Source of the DNA: Cepaea nemoralis
Taxonomy: Eukaryota > Mollusca > Gastropoda > Stylommatophora > Helicidae
Length of the DNA: 64,000 nucleotides
Reading direction: 5' to 3'
Assembly (NCBI GenBank): GCA_014155875.1
Contig: JACEFZ010013499.1
Location: 1 to 64,000, forward strand
This document shows positions 1 to 10,096 of this stretch, piece by piece. Below the pieces are notes generated by a model. It did not search any database and was not told where the DNA came from. It worked only from the letters and a program-made list of their open reading frames with translations. A program made the translations under genes and the position numbers. Within the stretch, counting starts at the first letter, position 1. The number at the start of each line of letters is the position of its first letter.

Positions 1-620
1 AGGGGGGAAAGGGGGGGAGGAAGGGGGAGGGGAGGGGGAAAAGGGAAAAAAAAATGTGAAGGGGGGGAGGGGGGAGGAGGTAGGGGAGGAGGGAGGGGGG
101 GGAGAGGGGGGGGAAAGGGAGGGGGGGAAAGGGGAGGGGGGGAAATTGAAGGGAGGAAAGGAGGAGGGAGGGGGAAAGGGGGGGGGAGGAGGAGGGGGGA
201 AAATAAAGGGGGGAAGGAGGGGAGGGGGGAGGAGGGGAGGGGGGAGGGGGGGGAGGGGGGAGGAGGAGGGAGGAGGAGGAAGGGGGAGAGGGGGGAGGAG
301 GGGGGGGAAGGGGGAGGGGAGGAAGAAAAAAGGGTAGGAGGGAGGAGGAGTGTGGGGAGGAGGGGTAGGGGGGAAGGGGGGAGAGAGGGGAGGGGGGAAG
401 GGAGGAGGGGGAAATGTGAAGGGAGGAGGAGGGAGGAGGAGGAGGGAGGAGGAGTGAGGAGGAGGACGGAGGAGGGGGAGGAGGGAGGAGGAGGAGGAGG
501 GAGGAAGAAGAAGGAGGAGGGAGAAGGAAGAGGGAGAAGGAGGAGGTAGGAGGGAGAGGGAGGAGGAAGAGGAGAAGGGTGGAGGGAGGAGGTAGAGGGA
601 GGAGAAGAGAGGGGGAGAGA
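1..620 (+). repeat. Homopurine (G/A) low-complexity tract
   Basis: Nearly every base is G or A, with G-runs broken by A or AA and only about a dozen pyrimidines, ending at about 620 where ordinary sequence begins. It has no exact repeat unit. The apparent glycine/arginine/glutamate-rich reading frames inside it are composition artefacts, not genes. It sits at the very edge of the window. Such tracts can form triplex or G-quadruplex structures and are prone to assembly error. Confidence 0.95.
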
Positions 621-712
621 GTTCGCCATTCCGAATTCATACTCGTCTAGTTCTTCCCTTCTACACGACTGCAGATAACTTCCTTACACATAAAAAGATG
701 AATTGTTATTGA
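621..712. other. Short unique stretch
   Basis: This is ordinary mixed-composition sequence between the purine tract and the first LINE tail. I see no gene or repeat in it. Confidence 0.4.
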
Positions 713-835
713 TATTGCCGTGGCATGGAGGAATATCAGCAGCAGAGTTGATTAAAAAAAACAAAGACTGAGATCTACAGAGAGCCATGAACGCCTACGC
801 CAGCCGGCACGGCACTTGATGATGATGATTGCCGT
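713..835 (+). mobile_element. LINE family beta, 3' end fragment
   Basis: The segment reads like the last codons and tail of the LINE copies at 2325-2670 and 62055-62455: a GGAATATCAGCAGCAGAGTTGA core, then CATGAACGCCTACGCCAGC, then a (GAT)n tail. The middle is disturbed by an A-rich insertion. It is a 5'-truncated, dead copy. Confidence 0.7.
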
Positions 836-1127
836 GTGACGATTCTGTGTAGTCACGTCATTTTCTTCCCTTTCCCTAGCGTTTTGGTTCGGGGATTCTT
901 TCATCATCATCATCATATATTTACGTACGTATTTTGGGAGGGGGAGGAGGGAGGAGGAGGAAGAAGAAAAAAAAACTATGACAGTTGACAGCTCTGGAAT
1001 GAAAGGAAGGCGTGTAGAAAATTTCATCTCAATCGGATGGGCCGTTCGCGAACAAATAAAGGACATACATATTTACATACATATATACATACACTTTGTT
1101 TTATAGATATAGATATATATATATCCG
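836..1127. repeat. Low-complexity stretch with CAT and purine runs
   Basis: It contains a (CAT)n run near 901-917, a G/A-rich run at 938-976 and an AT-rich (TATA/CATA) stretch at 1068-1125. No gene is recognised. Confidence 0.5.
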
Positions 1128-1560
1128 ACTGGGGGATGCGTGGTCTCGAGGTATGGTGTCCGCCTTGAGTGCTGGAGGTCCCGGGTTCAAGCCTTGGTGA
1201 GGACCGGGATTTTTTTCATGTGGACTTCTAGTAATAAAATTTCCCCTGGTCTCTGGGTAGTGAGATTGGCGCCCGCGTGTATTGTTGCGCACGTAAAAAA
1301 TCCCTTGGCAGTTGGAAATCGAAAAAGAGTAGCCTAACGGCGCTGCCCGGGCAAAATTTCGAGTTAAAAATCTACCCAAAAGTATTTTAGGATCCTCGCC
1401 GGTGCTACGGAGTTCGTGCACTGAGCTGAGTTTCTCCAAACTCAGGTTTGAGTTAGGAGGAGAACGGAGCACTTATGGGTTTCACCCATGAGCCGTGATG
1501 TTGATCCATCGACTAGACTATTGTGAAATGTATTTACTGAAATAAAGAATCATATAAATT
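1128..1560 (+). mobile_element. tRNA-derived SINE with long body
   Basis: The head resembles a tRNA gene: an A-box-like GTGGTCTCGAGG near 1140 and a B-box-like GGGTTCAAGCC near 1182. A body of about 350 bp follows, ending in an AATAAAG-containing AT-rich tail near 1540. No cloverleaf can be completed and the body is far too long, so it is a SINE and not a tRNA gene. The GC-rich body could belong to one of the conserved SINE core domains known in invertebrates, which I cannot assign. Confidence 0.7.
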
Positions 1561-2014
1561 GAATATGTTGTTGATCACTTCCAGTTGAGTGTGTGGTGGA
1601 CTACTAGACCGATCGATGGATGCAATAAATATTTTTGGGCCCGGAGGGCCCTCCCTGTCGCCGGAGTGTATATCCATATATTATGCTACTCATCTTATCT
1701 TGTGTATGTCCCATCTGTTTGCGCTCTTCTTTGATGTATGTGGGGGTCAGTTTGCGAAGACAATGACAGGCAGTTTTAGGTACATCTTGCTGCAAACACA
1801 CTTGTCGACCGACCACAAAGTGAATCCTGATATCCCTATTCTGAAAATTGATGATCCCGCCAGATCTAGGTCAGTGCTAAAAATAACTACGCGGTTTGTT
1901 TGTGGTGAATTAAAAAGGAAGTACCAATCCTACTGTTTTGTTTGAAACAGAATCAGTTAAATATTGTTAATTCTTTTATTAACAAGAAATATAAATGTTT
2001 CTGCATTCTCTTAG
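1561..2014 (+). other. Presumed last intron of the WDR35-like gene
   Basis: No coding exon is recognisable here. The 118-codon open frame at 1589-1945 has no domain or motif and no plausible splice junction to the exon at 2015. The region ends in a good acceptor, a pyrimidine-rich stretch followed by TTAG at 2011-2014. Confidence 0.5.
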
Positions 2015-2180
2015 GTGCACAGTGTGCCCAAGCTGTGACACGAAGTACCCAACCTGCATTGTCACTGGCCGACCAATTCTGGAGTATCAGTTCTGGATGT
2101 GTCTAACCTGCAAGCATCGAGCCTTGCAGTCAGAAATCACTCAGAGAAAGACTTGTCCACTGTGCCACACTATGATTTAA
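2015..2180 (+). CDS. WDR35: WDR35/IFT121-like, terminal coding exon
   Basis: This 166-bp exon follows a pyrimidine tract and TTAG acceptor and ends in TAA at 2178-2180. It encodes the last 54 residues of a protein, entering with the third base of a split codon. The peptide has three cysteine pairs (CPSC, CLTC with a following KH, CPLC) and the segments CIVTGRPI and YQFWMC. This is the zinc-ribbon-like C-terminus of the IFT121/IFT122/IFT144 family, and YQFWMC with CKH fits WDR35/IFT121 best. In that family the protein is a subunit of the IFT-A complex, carrying cargo along cilia and importing membrane proteins. The remaining exons are not visible upstream and should lie outside the window. The assignment rests on recalled family sequence, not on alignment. 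Confidence 0.75.
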
Positions 2181-2324
2181 CTAGTCACATGTGAATTATG
2201 GGATACAGGGTGTTTCTCTGAAAAGTTAGTCAACTATTATCTCTGTTTTTCAGTCTGTTTCTCCCAGTTTAGGTATTTTATATTGATCTAGTTCTCTCCC
2301 AGGCACTTGTTACATTAACTCAGT

Positions 2325-2670
2325 ATGCACCAAGCAACAGAGATGTGGTTCCTGAGACGATTGTTGCAATTTCCATTGACTGCCAAATTAACTAACAATG
2401 ATTGCCTGAAAGGGTCTAATGAAACTTGAACATTAAGAACAATAAGAAAGAGACAAACAGCTTTCTTTGGTCTTGTGATGAGAAAAGAGGCATTGGAGAA
2501 CATCATGACAACTGAAAAGATCTAGGGGAAGAGAGGCAGAGACAGACCAAGAGAAATGATGCTGGATGTGCTGAGATGGTTGTATGCAGGAATATCAGTA
2601 GCAGAGTTGATCCAGAGACATGAACGCCTTCGCTAGCTGGCAGGGCCTTGATGATAATGATGATGTAGCA
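2325..2670 (+). mobile_element. LINE family beta, C-terminal coding and 3' tail
   Basis: A decayed copy of a non-LTR retrotransposon 3' end. It reads through RKRQTAFFGLVMRK-like residues near 2445-2490 and ends in the CATGAACGCC...GCTAGCTGG core plus a (GAT)n tail at about 2650-2665. It is the same family as 62055-62455. Frames are broken by several indels. Confidence 0.75.
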
Positions 2671-3404
2671 GTTCCTTGGCAGAATGTCGCACTCATCATG
2701 GCCAGACAACAAGGTTATCAATCTTTTCTACCCTGCCTTGTTCATTTTCATGTCAGTGGTGTCTTCAATTTCCCATGTGGACCCTGCCTGTTTTTCAGGA
2801 ACCATGCCTTCCAAAACTGCTCCCCAAACCACTGCGGCTTTTCTTCTTTTTCTTATTCTTCGTTGCTATTTTGAGGGGAGTGTGACACACCTAGTTATGC
2901 ATCTCAAAGGTCAGTGTGTCTGACTTTAGTGTACATGTCTCAGGTGTGCTTCCTCTAGACAGATTCCATCCAGGGTAACGGGTTCCATCTACCCCTGCAT
3001 GACTGTGCGTTTGTGTGTAAATGATGTAAGTTTGTATGTAGGTCTGCCTGCCTGTCTCATAACATGGTAATATGCATTGTTTATGTTCACAACTTTCATT
3101 TGACAATGTTTTTTTTTTCCTATGTGAATGTAACATGCACAATAGATAATTGATGTACGAAAGATGAGTGATTGGACAGGCCGAATGTAAGATGGGCCTG
3201 CGTGCCCAATTTGTGACCCTTTGAAAATAAAGTTTGTTCGTTCAAGGGTAGGTTTTCTTTCCTAAGAATTTTGCCAGAGCAGTGGCCTACCTTTTGCAAC
3301 TTTCAACCGCTGTGGGGTTTTTCATTTATACAGCTTACACACAGGACCTCCTGTTGTTTTTGCTATAATCTGAAATGGTTAGGTCTTAACAAAAAAAACA
3401 GTCT
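2671..3404. other. Unassigned sequence 3' of the WDR35-like exon
   Basis: Pyrimidine-rich sequence and GT-rich patches, with the AATAAA at 3226. The short open frames overlap each other and carry no motifs. It may include 3' untranslated sequence of the upstream gene. Confidence 0.3.
3226..3231 (+). terminator. Candidate poly(A) signal AATAAA
   Basis: AATAAA lies about 1 kb after the WDR35-like stop codon, followed by a T/G-rich stretch (GTTTGTTCGTTC) as expected of a downstream element. A LINE fragment lies between, so the link to the gene is only positional. Confidence 0.3.
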
Positions 3405-3652
3405 TAAAAGTCGAGAGGATCGACTTCATAGCACCAGGTTTTATCCCATATGGCTTGGTCTCTTTCCGCAGGGCGCCTGCTGAAAGCTTCGCAAAAAGCA
3501 CGAACTCTGTAGCTCCAGCCTCGACCCCCAGGAGTCTCAGAGAAAAATGCACTCGTGAACCAAAAGATGTAGCCTGGAATCGAACTAACAATGTTCAGAG
3601 CACGAGGCAAATGGCTTTACCACTTCACCATGGAGACTCCCAGAGATAGTTA
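3405..3652 (-). mobile_element. tRNA-derived SINE family C
   Basis: On the minus strand the head at 3652-3590 reads GGTGAAGTGGTAAAGCCATT, then a B-box-like GTTCGATTCC near 3583. A body follows, ending in a sequence shared with copies at 34345, 54640, 56620 and 57165 (CATATGGCTTGGTCTC on the plus strand). It is a SINE copy and not a functional tRNA. Confidence 0.75.
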
Positions 3653-3708
3653 GGTATCCAATCCAACTGCCCAAAAGATAGGAGGTAGTATGATTTTACA
3701 TAGCAATT

Positions 3709-4110
3709 ATCATCATCATGTGCCATGCCAATAAGCGTGGGTGGTCATGTTTCATCATCTCACATGATCACTAGAGTCATGGATCAGCTCAGTGTTTTTG
3801 CCTTGATTATGCCATGTAGTCAAGCCATTCAAATATGGCCAGACTTCTCTGCTTTCCCCTTGTTCTTTCCTCTCAATCTTGCCAGTTCTCATTAAGTTTT
3901 CCAGTTTATTTCTTGTCATAAAAATCTTGAATGTCTATGTCTAATTTCTCTAATCAGCATGTTTTCTTTTGTTCTAGTAGTACTTGCTCATTGGTTTTTC
4001 TGTCTGTCCATAGTATTCATTGCATATTCTTCAGAAACCACATCTTCACTGCCATTAGATGTTATTCCAGTTATTATACCAGTGCTTGTTGGAGAAATGA
4101 TCAGCCTTAT
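3709..4110 (-). mobile_element. LINE family alpha, 3' end
   Basis: The copy starts, read on the plus strand, with its own (CAT)n tail and ATGTGCCATGCC, and matches the LINE C-terminus seen best at 39183-39625. The minus strand encodes a degraded FFGHVMR/LVTTGKI-type tail region. It is 5' truncated and frameshifted. Confidence 0.75.
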
Positions 4111-4284
4111 GCTGAGATTGAACCAGCACCTTCTAAGCCTACACTGTAAACCTCTCAGCCACGACTTCTCTTGTGATGTTTTATATGACCTGCATATTTT
4201 AGTTTCCCAGACATGATAATACTGTTCGAGTCAATTTTCCATATGACAGTAACAGACCGGAATAAGAGAAAATAGAGGATCCAG

Positions 4285-4465
4285 ATTTATGACATGTGGG
4301 TACTAAAATATGTGACAAATGTGGACCAATTTGTGTGATAGATGTCTATGAGAATGTGATAGATCTTGACCTTAGTTTATTTACAGATGTTAACATAAAT
4401 AAGTGATAAGTGTGGACTCATGTTTGTGACAGATGTATATCAGAATGTGACAGATCTGGACCTTC
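4285..4465. repeat. Decayed minisatellite, left part
   Basis: Imperfect units of the type TGTGACAGATGTGGACC alternate with TGTTAACATAAATA. The same units resume at 5281, so the array was probably one block split by the SINE-containing segment between. Confidence 0.65.
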
Positions 4466-4794
4466 CTTAATTTATGTTAATGAATGAATCATCAAAAAAC
4501 GAGAAGTAGATTATGAGCTTTACTAGAACACGATTACAAGAAACAAAATAGACGTTGCGGCCAAAGCCTTCGTCAGCACAGAACAAACACACACAAACAG
4601 ACACACAACTACATACAAAACTACATGAAAATATTAAGGTTACTTAGCTGAGTACGTCTTGAGTGACTGTAAGTGGATTTAATTAACTGGATGTGTGGTT
4701 TAGGTGGTCAAAAGACTAATGGTCAGTAATGCCAGAAGCTCAAAGACACTCGCTAGGGGGATAGGGGGATGCCCATGTGAGCAAAAGGTGAAAT
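4466..4794. other. Unassigned segment inside the split array
   Basis: It has an ACACAC/CAAACA-rich patch around 4585-4625 and no recognisable gene. Confidence 0.35.
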
Positions 4795-5060
4795 TGGGAT
4801 TGGTAAAGCAGTATAGCCGGCTCTGTGGTGGAGGTGTCGCGGACGCAGTTCGCAATTCCACATACCGTGCTCTAAAATCAGCCATGGGCAATGTGGATGT
4901 AGAAAACTCCGCGTTGGCTCGCATAAAATAGTATGAGTGCCTGTCGGTCAGAAAGCAATGACAGACCACTGAACGCAAACTTGCCAAGAAATCATAAACA
5001 GCAAAAATAAAATTGGGGTTGACTGCGACTTCCTGTGAAGGACATGCAACTATCTGTTAT
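4795..5060 (+). mobile_element. tRNA-derived SINE family A
   Basis: It matches other family A copies: a tRNA-like head (GGCTCTGTGGTGGAGG), a body with CAGAAAGCAATGACAGACC and ACTTGCCAAGAAATCA, and the 3' end GGGGTTGACTGCGACTTCC. The B-box region is diverged, so the copy is old. Confidence 0.75.
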
Positions 5061-5280
5061 AGTGGACTATACAACTGCAGGGGTGGGAGGCGCGGGGGTA
5101 TGGAAGTTTAATAAAACTGTGTTGGACATTGAGGCCGTGAGGGGAGAGTGAACCCAATTGGAAGATAAGATGGTTTTCCAATGTCTTACGATCGCATTCG
5201 TGAGATGCGCACAATTTTATCGCCGTGACCTGTATGTCGGCCACGCCACAGTGGTCAGAACTATTGAAGTGCATCTTGTG
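5061..5280. other. Unassigned sequence
   Basis: Moderately GC-rich sequence with no motif I can name. It lies inside the minisatellite split and may belong to the same insertion as the SINE. Confidence 0.3.
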
Positions 5281-5790
5281 AATTTATGTTACAAATGTTA
5301 ACATAAATATGTGACAAGTGTGGACTCATGTTTGTGACATTTTGTTAACATAAATATGTGATAAATGGTGGGCAGATAGTTGTGAGAGATGTGTATCAGA
5401 ATGTGTGATAGATATGAATGTATATCTTTGAACCTGGGCATGTGACTGTTGTAGATCCTGAATGTGTGTACAATGAATTTGTATTATTTATAACAATAAA
5501 TATGATTAATGTGTTACAAAATATCTGACACATGTGGACCTACTTATGTGCTGACAAACGTGGACCTTTTATGTGCTGATGTGGGTATCAATGTGTGATA
5601 GATTTAAACTCGAGTATGTGACAGTTGTTGACCCAGATATGTGACAGATGTGCTGGCAATTGTGATTTATGTGGGTGTTAATGTGTAATAGATGTAAATA
5701 TGTATGTGACAGTTGTTGACCCAGACATGTCACAGATGTGGACACATATATGTGATTTATGTGCAGCAAATGTGGACTGAATATGAACAA
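5281..5790. repeat. Decayed minisatellite, right part
   Basis: About 15 imperfect units with TATGTGACAGTTGTTGACCC, TATGTGATTTATGTG and related words. It continues the array of 4285-4465. Confidence 0.7.
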
Positions 5791-6506
5791 GTGTAATTGT
5801 TATAATAATTCTTAGCTGTCAAGTCTCAAGGCAGTGTTATTTGCCTTTAGACATGTTTTATGGAAAATGTGCTCATATTTTGACCATACATATGCATATG
5901 TTTTTTGGAAATATGATCTTTTCTTATTTTTATTAATATGATTTAAAAATTAAAACTCTTCCAGTTATTTGTTTCATACACGTTTTGTAAACATTTCAGG
6001 TGCACTTGATTTTCATGTCTTTGCTCTTTATATCATCATCATCATCATCGGGTTAGTCAATTTGAAGACCTGTAACTAAAGCAGTAGCCTGGCTGGATGT
6101 ACAGACTTTCACCCAGGCATGTTTTCTAAGTGGCGTGTTTGGAAATGACTAGATCTGCACCTCTGGGTGGACTATTGGTGCATGATAAGGATTGTGCGTA
6201 TGATGCAGAAAATAGTGCAGCAGAGAGTGGCCAGAGGATCTGGCTGACATTCAGTGAGTTGGTTGAATACCTAAGATTCATTGGTAGCTTAAAGACAGAA
6301 GAGAAGAAGAAGAAGAAGACTAACTTATTTGCCTAGATATGAGTGTCTGCCTAAAGATAATAAGAGTTGATGTAGTCCAGTGTAATCCATTGACTAGAAT
6401 GATAGCCCATTCCACTTGCCTGGAATTAAGAACTGACATACAGGCCAGATAATGAGAACTGTCATTACTGCCTGTAGTAACTTGCGGTGTCTTAAGCCCG
6501 AGAAAT
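5791..6506. other. Unassigned AT-rich sequence
   Basis: AT-rich, with a (CAT)n run at about 6032-6050 and a short AAG repeat near 6302-6320. A 68-codon frame at 6130-6336 has no recognisable domain, so I do not call it a gene. Confidence 0.3.
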
Positions 6507-6672
6507 TAAGTCTACCTGGCTGGTGCAGTCGCCCACGACAGAAAAAAACCCCCATCACCTTACCGAGGATTCGAACCTGGGTCTCCCGAATTGGAGATGC
6601 TCCTCTACAAAATGAGAACCAGTATTCATCAAATCTGCCTGTATCTTCTTCTTTTGTCCTATCCTATCTTTT
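6507..6672 (-). mobile_element. tRNA-derived SINE family B
   Basis: On the minus strand a canonical B-box GGTTCGAATCC sits near 6570, with a tRNA-like head around it. The body runs into GGGCGACTGCACCAGCCAGG. The copy at 7386-7553 is almost identical, so both are fairly young or were homogenised. Confidence 0.75.
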
Positions 6673-6684
6673 GGGAGATGCCTT

Positions 6685-7255
6685 GAAAAGATTAGAACAA
6701 GAATTGCCATTGCGAAGGTAGCTTTTTGCAAGATGAAAAACATACTGACCAATAAAAAGATATCAATTGAAATGAGAAAAAGAGTGTTGAGGTGCTACAT
6801 AGAACCTGTACTTTTGTATGGATATGAAGCGTGGACAATGAGAGACAAGCTGAAAAAACATCTGATGGCTGTGGAAGTGTGATTTCTGAGGAAAATGCAA
6901 AGAATACCATGGACAGATAGAAATACCAATGACCGAGTCCTACAAGAAACTACAATGAAAATTGTACACTGATTACTACAATGAAACGACAATGAAAATT
7001 GTACACTGATTAGAAAAATTAGATGTAGACAGTCAAAATTTTTTGGTCATGTTATGAGAATAAATAAATTGGAGAACTTGGTGACAACTGGCAAGATCAA
7101 GGGGAAGAGAACAAGGGGAAGACAGAGAAGTAAATAACTGGATGACTTGACCATGTGGCATGGTCAAGACAGGAACACAGAGCTGATCCACGACTCTGGT
7201 GATAGAGTGAGATGGCAGAACATGACTACCTACGCTTATCGGCATGGCACATGAT
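6685..7255 (+). mobile_element. LINE family alpha, C-terminal part
   Basis: One of the longer copies. It reads through KMKNILTNKKISIEMRKRVL and CYIEPVLLYGYEAWTM near 6735-6840, then FFGHVMRINKLENLVTTGKIK near 7035-7100, and a GGCATGGCAC(ATG)-type tail at about 7240. Stops and frameshifts break it, and a 24-bp word is duplicated at 6955-7000. It encodes only the region after the reverse-transcriptase catalytic core. Confidence 0.85.
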
Positions 7256-7385
7256 GGATGGATAGATATCTGCTACAATTTTAACCATTTTCACAACATT
7301 ATTGTCACACACCCCTACTTCCCATTTTCTGCCATGAATTTCTGTTTGGTCAGGACCACTTTTTTGTGTGGCAGGCAATCAGTTA

Positions 7386-7553
7386 AGGCTACCTGGCTGG
7401 TGCAGTCGCCCACGACAGAAAAAACCCCCATCAACCTTACCGAGGATTCGAACCTGGGTCTCCCGAATTGGAGATGCTCCTCTACAAAATGAGAACCGGT
7501 GTTCATCAAATCTGCCTGCATCTTCTTCTTTTGTCCTATCCTGTCTTTTGCTC
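7386..7553 (-). mobile_element. tRNA-derived SINE family B
   Basis: Near-identical to 6507-6672, including the B-box GGTTCGAATCC on the minus strand near 7450 and the CTTCTTCTTTTGTCCTATCC end on the plus strand. Confidence 0.75.
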
Positions 7554-8929
7554 CCTGCATGCCCTCCCCATATTATCCATCTGTACTGAACTCTCTTCTC
7601 ATGTGTTTTCAGGTCTCCCAATACTTTGTTCGCCTTGTGGGTTCTAGACTAGGGGGTGTCTAGGTATACAATTTTCAGGTTTTCTCAATGTGTGTCCTAT
7701 CCAGCAACAACGTCTTTTCCTCACCTCTCCATCTGCTGGAGTCTGTCTAGTTCTGTCCCTAAGCTCAAGTTAAAATCCTTTTGGCCTGACATGCCTTTAG
7801 GTGCACAGATATTGACTGTTTCAACAGGTAAGTTAACACACAGTTGTACATTCTGATATTCACAAAAACAAATGAAACATGAATGAGATTCAGTAACTAC
7901 TTTATTGTCTTCTGTGTGTAAAACCATATAATCAGCTGTATCTAATTTTATAAACCACAGAATCAGCTTTGTCTATCTTATTTTATGATCACAGAATCAG
8001 CTTTGCCTGTGGCATTTTATTATTTTAAAAAAATCAGCTTTTTGTTCTTCTAATGATCCCATAATCAGCTAGCTGTCTGTCATTTTCATTATAAAATATT
8101 CCGCTGTTTTGTTTTTACCATTCCATGGCTGTTATAAACCTCTTCATCTCATCACAGACTATGTCTATATCAGACTAAAGTAATTTCCCCCCTTAATTTG
8201 CCAATTTGTAAGCCTGTCCATTGCCAGGTATGTTGCAATGTAACAGGATCCACTGTTTTACAACTGGATTTCTGACATAGGCCATGGAGTGCTGCTCTTA
8301 AGTCTCCTAGTTCTGCACTGTCTTTGCTCTTCAGTGTTAAGACAACCGACTTTGCAAATGTGGAGAAAGCTGTGTTTTTAGCTTGTAAAGTGAAATGTTT
8401 ACATAAAGGGAAACAGATAACTAAGATACCTAAAAACAATAGCGGTCTAATACTGCCAATAACTAAGATATTGTAAGTCTGCCTTTGTGGATATATCCAC
8501 ATGTACATAACACAGTCTAATAATCTAATATTGCCAACATAACTAAGATATCACAAGTCTGACTTCGTGGATATATCCGCCATGTACATAATACTACCAA
8601 CATAACAAAAACAGCACAAGTCTGATTCTGTGGTGTTATCCCATGTGTACATATCTATTACCAACACCAGACAAACATAATTTTTCAGCTACGGAAACAT
8701 GAATAGATCATATAATTAGTAACATAAATGGAATTAAACAGAACTGCTGCATTAATGCAAGCAATTCACATCTGGGTTCAACATCATCTGTTAATGCTGC
8801 TGGCAAACAAGTGATAGCATTAAAATTGAGGTTCAACAGCACCAATTGGATAATGTCAAATCCTTTAAAAATAGTAGAAAGGAACAGCAAAAAAGCAGAT
8901 TTAATTATGACCGAAACAAGATATAAAAG
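7554..8929. repeat. Mostly unassigned; short tandem blocks
   Basis: From 7930 to about 8090 a block of roughly 45 bp containing AATCAGCTTTG recurs about four times. From about 8415 to 8670 a block of about 85 bp containing ATAACTAAGATAT, CACAAGTCTGA and TGGATATATCC recurs three times. No host gene is seen. Confidence 0.5.
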
Positions 8930-9305
8930 CCAGTCCAGAAGAATTATGCAGGAGCTTGCAAATAAATTAAGAAGCAAATAAAGTTGGATAAAAGACAATA
9001 TTTAAATGACCTAGAAAGAGGCAGAAGCAGCAACAATGACAAGAAAATTCATCAACCAAGTGGACTGATCAGAAATAGAAAAGTTCTCACTGATATTAAA
9101 GAGTAATTGAGCAGAAGGGCTAAATACTTTGAGGAACTCCAATTAGACCAGTCCCAGAAGAGCCTCCAGATATCCAGGCTACAGAAGTGGAGCTGGATTT
9201 CAATTGTGAGAAACCATCTAAAGAAGAGATTAGATAAAGTTATAAAACTTCTAAAGGATGGGAAAGCTGCTGGCCCAGATGGTATCCCAACAGAGGATAT
9301 ACAAA
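8930..9305 (+). mobile_element. LINE reverse-transcriptase N-terminal fragment
   Basis: Residues RAKYFEEL and, at about 9250-9295, KLLKDGKAAGPDGIPTE are the conserved start of a non-LTR reverse-transcriptase domain. The frame is closed by stops before and after. It is an internal fragment of a dead LINE. Confidence 0.85.
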
Positions 9306-9643
9306 TATGGGTTTAGCACTGTATGCCAAAATGAACATTAAAGCAAGTAAAAGGATCCTGTACTTTTGTTTTAACCGCCTTGTAGTAGAGGGCAGGCAAT
9401 GTACAAGAATGCTGCAAACGCATTTGAAGGCACTGAATATCTACCAGAATAAACCAACAACTATGCAGCCAGAGAAAAATCTTTTTCTGACAGCCAAAAA
9501 ATGCTGCCAGAGACTAATGTGGAAGTAAAGTGGTAACCACCACAATATCTTCCCAAGAATAAGTTTATGAGCATGGCACACATCTGGAATGGAGGAGTGA
9601 TATGCTCAGAAACTTTATACCAATCTTTGGACTGTGTAACTTT
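9306..9643. other. Unassigned sequence before the LTR element
   Basis: No domain is recognised. It may be more of the dead LINE at 8930-9305. Confidence 0.3.
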
Positions 9644-9648
9644 ACAGG
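9644..9648. repeat. 5-bp target duplication, left copy (ACAGG)
   Basis: ACAGG directly precedes the left LTR and recurs at 17536-17540 directly after the right LTR. This shows the whole 9649-17535 segment is one insertion event. Confidence 0.95.
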
Positions 9649-10088
9649 TGTCAGGATCTTATATTAGGCTCGTTGGCTAACACATGTGAGACAGTACAAG
9701 TACAAACGTTATTCGACGTAAGACACAGCAACACAAGTTCTATGGATTTATTACCACAATAAATACATAACAATAGTTACAGCAATGTACAACATATAAC
9801 AACTCACTACCACAATACAGCTCATAGGTCTGACGCTCACAATATCAGTCGTTCAGCTCACAACCACGGAGATTCACACAACGCCTTGCTCTCGACACAC
9901 ACGTCCGTTCAGATGTCCAGTCGCAGCGTGGTCTGAGATTATCACACACACTGCCCACTGCCTCAGGTGGGGTCACGTGGCTTTGCGTCGTTTGTCGTCA
10001 GCGCTGGTCGCGTGTCAGGTAAGAAACTTGCCAGCCGACAACTCTTGTCCGCCGGGTGCCGTAACGATGTTGCTGCTAGGCTCTGACA
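9649..10088 (-). repeat. 3' LTR (440 bp)
   Basis: TGTCAG...CTGACA termini. By eye every base matches the LTR at 17096-17535. AATAAA occurs on the plus strand near 9759, but the element is transcribed from the minus strand, so this is not its poly(A) signal. Confidence 0.97.
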
Positions 10089-10096
10089 TTCTCCCC
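10089..10096 (-). promoter_or_regulatory. Polypurine tract
   Basis: On the minus strand GGGGAGAA abuts the 3' LTR. It is the expected primer for plus-strand DNA synthesis. Confidence 0.75.

Noticed and set aside
56..549. Gly/Arg/Glu-rich open frames in the purine tract
   Set aside because: They are the product of G/A-only sequence. No start context, no splice sites, all plus frames are similarly open.
1589..1945. 118-codon frame as a WDR35 exon
   Set aside because: No motif, no matching splice sites, and in conflict with the intron expected before 2015.
6507..6672. tRNA gene (B-box GGTTCGAATCC)
   Set aside because: No full cloverleaf or acceptor stem; the sequence recurs with a common body, so it is a SINE head. 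The same applies to all tRNA-like heads listed.
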